Shown: piece after piece, positions 56,301-64,000 of the stretch
Layout of the letters: each line of letters opens with the position of its first letter
Position numbering within the stretch: the stretch's first letter is position 1
Made by a program: the position numbers and the translations under genes
Notes under the pieces: model-generated
The model's input: the letters and a program-made list of their open reading frames with translations, nothing else
Database searches by the model: none
Told to the model about the DNA's origin: nothing
Source: Pterobdella sp. o SKG-2022
Lineage: Eukaryota > Annelida > Clitellata > Hirudinida > Piscicolidae
Direction of reading: 5' to 3'
Assembly: GCA_964035795.1 (NCBI GenBank)
Contig: OZ038327.1
Location: forward strand, 5,853,133 to 5,917,132
Length of the DNA: 64,000 nucleotides

Positions 56301-56570
56301 TCTAGTTGACTATATGTTCAAACATCTATTTACTTTTAACAATCCCCACTTGTGAGTTTTGCTTATTTATATGTGCATATATACATATATTTAATTTACA
56401 AAGCTTTCGAGTTAAGCGACTGTGTTTCCTTTATCATTTTTAAGCTATTTTACGGCATCTTCTCTACCAAAAACAGATGGCTAATGACGTCAGATGAGGA
56501 AGTCAAGTCTGTGCCATCGAACGTCGTCTTCAACTCTCCCGCTTACATGCTTTTCTATGAGCGGATATAA
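50305..56570 (+). CDS. USP30: Ubiquitin carboxyl-terminal hydrolase 30 (mitochondrial deubiquitinase)
   Basis: Cysteine protease of the mitochondrial outer membrane that removes ubiquitin and opposes mitophagy. Ten exons: 50305-50416, 51573-51794, 51933-52039, 52629-52856, 53639-53695, 54293-54409, 54629-about 55498, 55809-55876, 56089-56202 and 56477-56570, about 662 residues. Exon 1 gives an N-terminal membrane segment (LALLGVISSVTLTAVYLI). NIGNTCF holds the catalytic Cys (codon 51608), SGHFITF the His (56147), and WLMTSDEEV the third residue as Ser (56490), the unusual Cys-His-Ser triad of USP30. Other marks: HDAFEFFHILLQSL, HPFRGRFHSQLICKNC, RYDSFEGVTLHLP, NCEAC (zinc ligands), LPDILCFQIQRTMW, RLMAVVVHLGS, AYMLFYERI at the end. 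Exon 4 and exon 7 carry Asn-rich insertions absent from vertebrates. The exon 3 acceptor lacks a normal AG, and the end of exon 7 is uncertain. Confidence 0.92.
51276..51414. mobile_element. Full-length palindromic element (copy M6), MITE-like
   Basis: 139 bp, in USP30 intron 1. Termini TAAGGTCA and TGACCTTA are inverted, followed by CAAAGTATTTA/TAAATACTTTG. The arms continue to AAGACTAGCTTACA/TGTAAGCTAGTCTT around a short centre, so almost the entire element is one palindrome. TA at each end may be the target duplication. Confidence 0.85.
51490..51555. repeat. Degenerate half of palindromic element (copy M7)
   Basis: AAAAGTATTTATTTAA, then ATGAAGCTTTTCATTAGA matches the left half of the family, 75 bp after M6 and just before USP30 exon 2. 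Confidence 0.55.
52195..52445 (-). repeat. Dispersed repeat R, copy 3 (inverted)
   Basis: On the minus strand GGGCATGACGTTAAAAGGCA, a GGGGCTGCTACCCTTTCAGA-like segment, ACTGTTTTATCAGCC and similar blocks match 45470-45800. It lies in USP30 intron 3. Confidence 0.6.
52985..53530. repeat. 59-bp minisatellite, about nine copies, in USP30 intron 4
   Basis: The unit starts AATGTTATTACTATGATAAC and contains TGACATGTGCTCTTGTTCAC and CAATATTGAGGCTATAATC. Successive copies are identical by eye, so the array is recent or homogenised. Confidence 0.97.
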
Positions 56571-56891
56571 TGAAGTCAAAAAATGTCATATGGGGTGATG
56601 TTATTAACACGATCTCTTGTTGTATCTTTTTGTTCGGTGAACGTTGTAAATTTATTAATATCAGTACTTATATTGTTGAATGTATTAGATGGTCGTAATT
56701 GATAAGTTATATACCATTCTTGTAATGAGAGTTTGAAAACAATATCGAAACTAACATTATCATCCAGGGATCAATTGTTATGTAGGATAGTCCTTTGAGG
56801 GTTCTATTTTAATTAAATGAAATTTATTGAGTGAACTTAACAAAATTCGCTTTTGATTTTATCAAATTAAATTATGTATTATTTAAAATCA

Positions 56892-56897
56892 AATAAA
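56892..56897 (+). promoter_or_regulatory. Candidate poly(A) signal of USP30
   Basis: First clear AATAAA downstream of the stop, about 320 bp away. Earlier weak variants are possible. Confidence 0.4.
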
Positions 56898-57026
56898 TGT
56901 TTTAAGTCTTTCTCTTTATATACATAACAACTTGTCTTTAAAAATAAATATAACCTAATAAATTGAAAATATATAATCATTACTGGGTTGAACCGTAATA
57001 ATCATGAAATAAATTCAGTATTATAA

Positions 57027-57032
57027 TTTATT
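57027..57032 (-). promoter_or_regulatory. Candidate poly(A) signal of the giant minus-strand gene
   Basis: AATAAA on the minus strand, about 75 bp after the proposed TGA stop. With the USP30 signal at 56892, the two convergent 3' ends lie within about 140 bp. Confidence 0.45.
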
Positions 57033-57104
57033 GAATCGGTTTATAAAGAGCGTAGTATATAACAATATAATAATAATGGAAGGGCATTGAAATAGTTCAA
57101 AACA

Positions 57105-60100
57105 TCAAGCATCACTGTACATATCTTCAGCCCAGCCAGTCTTACGGTCTGATTCCTATATGAGATCGTTGTGTTTGATAATATATAATTCAAACACACA
57201 TTATAGTATATTAGATAGTAATGAAGTAGTTTAAAAATTCGCATATTCTGGTATTACCAAATCTTTCATTCGATGAAGTTTCATAAAAGTGAACTTACAT
57301 CTTAATGTTCATCAATCATTATATAATTGGTATAGTGAAACATGCAAACAACATTGTGAAACATACTTGGGTGGGATAAGGCAGATCTTTAAATAGCTCC
57401 TCGTATGAAGCCTGTGGTGTGATGCGTCTTTTGGAGCTTTTGCTGTTTTTGTTGCTGATGTCTTTTAGGCTTTTATCCTTGTTAATGTTGTCTTTCGAGT
57501 CGATATCGTTAACATTATTCGCGTCGTTTTTGATGTTTATGTTATTGTTTTTCATGTTTTCAATCTTAACCTCACTGGCGTCATTATTGTTGCAGCTATC
57601 TTGCCTGTCCCCTCTACCACCTCCAACTGCAATAATGGATGTCTGACTGCCCTGGAACATGTCGGTGGAATAGCACGTGTTTTGAGAGTGCTTGTTTCCA
57701 TCGTTCTGAGAGTTATGTTGTAGAGTGTTGTGTTGCTGGATGGGCGGTTCAAATGACTGACTGATGGATGAATGATTGGATGGCTGATCTGACATCACAA
57801 GAGAGTTGATTCCTTTGTCTAAGAGGCAGTAGCTGTGTTGTGATTGGGATAGTGGTTTGATGAGTACCATGGTGAAGATGGAAGACTTTTTGTGAGGGGT
57901 ACTCATGGTGAGAATGTCGTGGTGGGGGTTGGTTTCGGTGAAGGGAGTCTCACGCTCCTCTGCCGATGCGACACTCAGTTCCACATCTACCTCTTTAGAT
58001 GCACCATTCAATTTTTCATCCTTTTGTGAGACACCCCTCTCAGCACTTTCAAGCTCCTCATGCACCTTTGTCGACTTACCCCACACTTCTTTATACACAG
58101 AACACTTTTTGAGAATTCCTTTTTTGTTGTCCTCAGGTATCAAGGAAGGAACTGATGGTACAAATGCCTCCTCAACTTCTTGTTGCTGCAGCCTGGTCTT
58201 TTGCAGTTCGGAAGTGTGCCGCTTGGTGAAGGTCTTGATAAAAGTCATGTTGGCAAAAGAAACTCTCCTCTTCTTGGACGGTAGAGAACATGAAGACATA
58301 GGAAGTTGTTGGATCTGAGATATGTTCTCAGATCCTTCTGTGTGGTGTTGAGAGGCTTGTGACAAGCACTGATTTTCATGTTGAGATAAATATTGACTTT
58401 CTTGTTGTGATTCATTTTGATTTTTTTGTTGAGACAAGCTTTGACTTTCTAGTTGAGACAAGTTTTGGCTTCCTACTTGAGACTCATCCAAGGAACATAG
58501 TGGTGAGTTTTCTTGTGACGAAGGATTCTGCATTAAAATCTGCATCGATGAAGAAGCTCTTCCTTTATCCATCACATGTGACGTTACATCCGAGGTAACG
58601 TGGTTTATTTGTTCTATGTCATCGCTAGCCTCTTTAACCTCATATGATTTGCTCTCATTAGTCACTTCATCATTGGCCCTTACTCTTTCATTGAGTGATG
58701 CTCTGTCATTAGAAGGAACCACATCATCTTCTTCATATACATTCAAAATCATCTTCAATCTTTTCTTGATATCATCCATACAAACCTCTTTACCTTCCAA
58801 AAGCACGTTGATGCATGCCTTTGAACTTTTCATTGTTTTGTGTTTTTGTATCGAGACAGGAGGGTTTGGTTGAGCAATGGTGGAGGTGGTTGGAGATGTT
58901 GTGTGTGAAGTAGTTTTGTCGATAGTAGCAATGTGGGTTTTTGAAAAAACGGTGGTTGAGATAGAAGGTTTTTTGTCAAAAGCTGTAGAAAAGTCAACGT
59001 TTGATCTAGAAGTAATAGTAGCAGATACATGAGTGGTGTGGATAGAAACAGTATGGTCAGATGTAGAAGTAATGTGGTCAGATGTAGTAATATGGTCAGA
59101 TGTAGAAGTGGTTGCATGAGTAGATGCTGTATGTTTTTCACAAGATGTTTCATTTTTTGAATCAAAATTATTTTTTTTATTAACTCTTCTTTTCTTTTTT
59201 AAAGGTTCATCATCATCAGCAAGAGATTGACTTTCAGTTACATCATTGCTGGAATACCTGGCGTCATTTCTACTCATTTTATCATTATCAACAAATTCAC
59301 AAACAATATCACCGTCTGTATCTTTATTGAAAACAACATCACCATTATCATCACATACTTTATCATTATTATCTTCTTTTCTACTCATCACACCATCATT
59401 TTTCCTATCTCTCTTCCTTTTCTTCTTTTTCGATACCTCCCTTTCATCTTTCTCAACATCTTCATTCCCTTTATTTTTCACCACTCTGTTCTCATTATCT
59501 ACACACGACTCATCACTGATTTCATTAATACTTTTACCATCATCTTCATTATTATTTTTTAAAAAATCATTTTTTTCATGGATATATTTATTATTCACGT
59601 TAGCATCATCTTCAACTATATCATCACTACCATCCTTCACACATTTAAAATCATTTATTATATTAAAATCTTCATCGTTTTTAACCCCACCATCATTGAC
59701 GAATTCCTCGTTAGTATGCTTAATAACACCATCAACATCACCCTCATTATCATTAACAACAAAATCTATATTATGCTCAATAAGACCATCACCGCCATCA
59801 TCATCATTAACAACTTCATCATTATTAGGCCTGAGAACATTGACATCATTATGAATGTTCTTCATCACACCACCATCACTACTGACGTTATCATCATCAG
59901 TGACCACTTTATCGTTGTCATTCGAAACAACATTAACGCTCATGGTCATTTCACAATCAGCATCATTTTTAACGTTTTTCCGAGAAGTTTTCTTAACGCA
60001 ATTTTTCTTTTTTTTTCTTTTATTATTGGTTTTGGCTTTGTTGTTTTTATTATTAGTGCCATCAACTTGCTTATTAATAATCTTCGGAATATTGTCATTT

Positions 60101-63100
60101 TTATTATATTTATCATCGCCATTATCGTGTTCAAGATCATTAAATTTATCTTTATTTTCATTATTAATTTTATCACCTTTATAATTTAATTCCTTATCCA
60201 CTTTATCAAATTCTTTGTTATCACCTTTATTATTATTATTATCTTTGCAAAGTTTCCCATCTTTCTTATTAGTTCCCCTAATATCATCTTTATCAATAGT
60301 TTTACCATCGCCAAGTAAATAATCTCCGATTCTACCACCATCATCATTGGGGATCATGTCATCTTTTTCAACAACATCAGCTCTACTTTTCTTATTAACA
60401 TATCTTGTTTTATTACTTCTTAGTTTTTCTTTACTTTTTATATGATTTTCATCATTTCCTTCATCTATATTTTGGTTTTCCTTATCGTTAATTTTGTTTT
60501 CTTCTTTTTTATTTCTTCTTTTTTCTTCAACGTCAACTTTATTATTTCCATTTATTTTTTTCAATACTTTATTTTCTCCAATTTTTTTATGACCTTCACG
60601 TTTACCAAGCTCAACATCACCACCACCTACATCATAGTTCATATCAAAATCTTCAACCGTACTTATACTTTTCAACCTCCTACTACTCCTCAAACTAACT
60701 CTCCTCCTCCTCCCCATACTAACATTATCAATATGGTCGTTAGTATTTACACTACCAATATTATTTTTGTTCTTATTACCACGGTTCCTAATAGCTTCAC
60801 CCTCATCAGTTTTGTTATTATTAGTATTAGTAGTAATATCAGTAGAAGTTGTTGCAAAATGAGTTTCACCATTAGTATTTATATCATTAACACTTATTTC
60901 ATTCATTTTCTCATGTTCTTCTAAATTATTGACTTTGTTTTTTCCTTTTCTTTTACTTTTTTTGTTTTCTTTAATATTGTTTCCACCATTCTCATTCGGT
61001 CTTTTGATATTGTTATAACCTTTACATTTATTCATTTCATTCTCATTCACAATACACTCAACATTATTATTATTATTATGATTTTTATTATTTCTATGGT
61101 TCTTTGTATTTATATTTTTAGCTATATCATTATCATTTGTAAAGAGCTTCTTACCATCATCATTATTTTTATTTTTATCATTATTATTGATATTATTATC
61201 ATTATTATTATTATCATTCTCATTAATCATATTCCCATCATGACCCTGGTTGAACTCAACATCTTCACACCCTCTCTTCAACCTCTTACTCTGTCTATTC
61301 CTTCTTCCAACCATGCGCTCATCACCATTAATATCCTCATCACAAACAGCTATATTGATATTATTAACATCATTATTAATCTCATTACTAGTAACATTAT
61401 TCTCATCATTAACCACACCCCTAATATTAACATCACTCACAACCCCAATATCAGCTTCTTTCTCAATATGATCTCTGTTAAGAATGACACCATCACGTGT
61501 ATGTACATCAACAACAACATGTACATTATTATCATCATCATCACTTTTGTGAACATTGTCCCTACTAACAACATCATTATCATCATCGTTTGTAAGGCCA
61601 CTTTCATGATCATTATCACCACTAACATCAACATCATCATTATTATCTGTCAATTTGTTATTAGTTTTTTTATTTCTTTTAGTGCTGTTTTTTCTTGTAT
61701 TTTTTTTATTCATATTATTTATTTTATTATCTTTACTTTTATCTCTTCTTTTACTTTTTTTGTCACTCACTATATCATCAAGTGGTTTTTCATTTAACAT
61801 AAAATTTTTACGTCTTCTATTTTTGATGTTATTATTATTATTTTTATTGGTATTGCTATTATTTTTATCATTCTTCAAACTATCAGAAATTCTCTCCAAC
61901 ACTACCCAATGCAGCTCCTCTTCCTCAAGCCCTTCAGTGAACCCATCATCATGGTCCAATGCATTTTTGTCTCCGTTCACGTTGAGATCACTTTTGACAT
62001 CATTATCACCATCAACATCGTTAACAATATTCCTCTCAACACCATTAATCTCAACACCCCCACCCTTATAGACAACATCACCATCATTAACAATAACATT
62101 AACAATAGCTGCATCATCACTCACCTTCCCTTCAGTTACACCATTATCCTCACCCATCATGCCATCATCAACAATACCACATGCATCATCACCATCACAT
62201 GCAACAATACAACCCTTATCGATGATATTATCTTTGATAACAGCTACATCACCCTCACCTCCTACCTCACTGATCCCCACACGACCATTCTTGACAAAGC
62301 CTCCATCTTCAGCAATATCGTCTTTTTCTTCTATAAATTTTATCGATTCTTTTCGATTCTTACATTTTTTTTTGCCTAGTTTATTCATTTTTTGTTTTGG
62401 AGCTTCACTTTTGCAAATATATCTCACAACTTTATTAACTTTCTCCTCATTATTATCATTATTGATTCCAATCATCACTGTATCATCATTGTCTTCTTTT
62501 TCTTCTAAACCTCCAACGTTACTACCATCATTTCTGATCTCTTCATTCATTTTACCATTAATAATCTCATTATCCTCATTAAACTTTGGCATAGCATTAT
62601 GACTAATATCAATAGTTTCTTCATCATTAATGACACTTAACTTACCATCATTCACTATGTGGTCATCCTTTAGTTTCTGTGCATTCTCCGTTTTTTTATT
62701 ACATCTGCTTCTTGTTCTTCCACTAAAATTTTTCATATCATCAGTTTTTCCATTTTTTCCACTCTCTTCTTTATCCTCAACTTCATCCTCTTCAACATCA
62801 TCTCTGCCACCATCACCCATCTTCATTGATGTTTTTTCCTTCCCGGTCTTTTCTTTTAGGAATTCATTTCTCACTCCAATCTCTTTACTTCTCATGTTTT
62901 TATTATCAGCAGAAATAAAATTCTCATTATTCTCGGTTCCCAGTGATGCCTGTTTAGTCTCCTCTTTTTTTCCAGCTTGATCTTGATTAACTTTCACACT
63001 TGATTTTTTTGCAATAATTTTTATAAATTTCTTCAGTTTATTTTTTTTCCCGACAATTTCATCGAAACTTGAGTCCATGCTTTTCCTCGAATACATCTTT

Positions 63101-64000
63101 CTGCCCTTGTTCAATGAGAAGTGTCCGATCAGCTCCTGTGTCTCAGGCATCCCCAACTCATGAACCACCAACCCACTCATCTTACCATCCAACACCAAAC
63201 CATTCTCTTTACCAACTAATACCGAATTACCCTTCCTCTTCGCAGTATCATCATCGATACTTACATCAACAGCACATCTTTCCAACGGCTTCAAGGAAGT
63301 CTCTGGTGCACCAACAGTTTTGATGATTTCAGAATCAACAAATTCATTGACGTCAAAACCAACGGTTTCATTGACGTGAGCATTAGGTTTATCGACGTCA
63401 TCATCCTCAAAAGTTCCACTAACGTCAGCAATATATAAATGTGAAGTGTCATTAAGGCCGACACCACTGATATTGAGGTTTTGGACGCCACACCACCCTT
63501 GCGCCTCATTGAGTTTTCTTTTACTTCCCTTATCATTCTTTTTCGGAGTAGTTTGGTGAACATTTTGTTTTTGGTCAGTGTTGAATAATTTTTTAACGAA
63601 ACTTTTTTTATCTGCATGGTGCGACTTTGGAGTGTTGCTTATTTTGGAGACTTTCTGGAGACTGTTTCTGGTAATGAACATTATCTTATCAAACTCTTCG
63701 TATGTCAAGTCATCGTCGTCATCATCAAAAACTCCAGAAAAACTATCATTTTTCTTTTTAGGTTTTTTCTTGATTTTAATTCTACTCAACGTTTTTCGTA
63801 TTTTTTTGAATTTATCTTTTTTTATACACGTGAACTTCATCAGAGTGACCTCTGGACTTGAATTTATTTTTTTTATTTTTTGATTTTGAGAAGATTTTTT
63901 TAAAGGAATAATTGAATTAAAAAACGATTTTTCACCGAATTTGTTTTGTCCTTCAAAATCGAGTTTATATTTGATATACATTTCACGCCGACGCGAATTT
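57105..64000 (-). CDS. 3' part of a giant low-complexity protein with SQ cluster and PP1-docking motifs (partial)
   Basis: One open exon runs from the window edge to 57367 (over 2,200 codons). A donor CAA|GTATGT at 57367 is followed by a proposed last exon 57155-57105 ending WAEDMYSDA and TGA. The frame is open upstream of the first Met to the window end, so the N-terminus lies outside. Most of the chain is Asn/Asp/Lys/Glu-rich disorder with basic NLS-like runs (KKKRRVNKK). Towards the C-terminus: INVLLEGKEVCMDDIKKRLK, a cluster of about a dozen SQ dipeptides (58320-58530), KKRRVSFANMTF (RVSF codons 58255-58266) and KGILKK (58108-58119). RVxF and [GS]IL[KR] are PP1-docking motifs; the pairing plus SQ sites recalls Rif1-type DNA-replication/repair proteins. 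No HEAT repeats are visible, so identity is unproven. Codon bias follows AAT/GAT repeats. Confidence 0.6.
58320..58530 (-). other. SQ-cluster segment of the giant protein
   Basis: About a dozen SQ dipeptides in about 75 residues (blocks such as ESQVGSQNLSQLESQ and LSQASQ). Clusters like this are typical substrates of ATM/ATR-family kinases. The segment is flanked by Ser-rich, less repetitive sequence than the Asn/Asp-rich body. Confidence 0.7.

Noticed and set aside
59227..62980. Many plus-strand ORFs of 75-240 codons rich in Ile/Phe/Ser
   Set aside because: They are shadows of the Asn/Asp/Lys-rich minus-strand gene, produced by its triplet bias.
57105..64000. Ki-67/Repo-Man-type identity for the giant protein
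   Set aside because: Their PP1 module continues RVSF/RVTF with a GxxLxPEFF-like stretch; here ANMTFIKTF follows, and no FHA domain or repeats are seen.

Overview
This window is nuclear DNA from an intron-rich, AT-rich animal genome. It contains short-exon genes with GT-AG introns, AATAAA poly(A) signals, many non-LTR retrotransposons (LINEs) and long CA, TTA and ACT microsatellites. The mix suggests an invertebrate, plausibly a spiralian (annelid or leech-like); that placement is a guess from style, not a demonstrated result.

Six cellular gene loci can be read. (1) RPL6 (952-2261, +), four exons, complete. (2) A decayed, intronless JmjC/cupin_8 hydroxylase-like gene (10849-12297, -), broken by at least four frameshifts and a stop. 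(3) A membrane-anchored HtrL/YibB-family protein (22226-30123, +), six exons, with one homopolymer frameshift. (4) Alanine aminotransferase (36543-44488, +), nine exons, stopping before the catalytic-lysine half; a 200-N gap follows. (5) USP30, the mitochondrial outer-membrane deubiquitinase (50305-56570, +), ten exons, with Cys-His-Ser catalytic residues and a large Asn-rich insertion. (6) The 3' end of a giant low-complexity nuclear-type protein (57105 to beyond 64000, -), with an SQ cluster and RVSF and GILK protein-phosphatase-1 docking motifs. USP30 and this last gene converge tail to tail.

Most of the rest is mobile DNA. LINE-A 2640-3775(-) and LINE-D 12650-14300(-) are RTE-like. LINE-B 4510-6765(-), LINE-F 15560-16837(-) and LINE-G 17147-21280(-) are an L2/CR1-like family sharing a 3' GTGCGCTATA-type end. 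LINE-C 6790-8960(+) and LINE-E 15040-15545(-) are another family. LINE-H 25340-26760(-) is a deletion derivative. LINE-I 27080-29655(+) sits in the HtrL gene. LINE-J/K 37947-42865(-) end in a C2H2 zinc finger and sit inside CA repeats of an ALT intron. LINE-L 46230-49440(+) is CR1-like. There is also a tRNA-Ile-derived SINE, a Tigger/pogo transposase remnant and a palindromic TIR element family with at least seven pieces.

The most promising items are: zinc-finger LINEs repeatedly lodged in (CA)n; an Asn-rich expansion inside their reverse transcriptase; the palindromic element family; a filled/empty site pair that defines a full-length LINE; and the giant SQ/PP1-docking protein. Exon boundaries and family names are from reading the sequence and remembered family signatures; no search was run.
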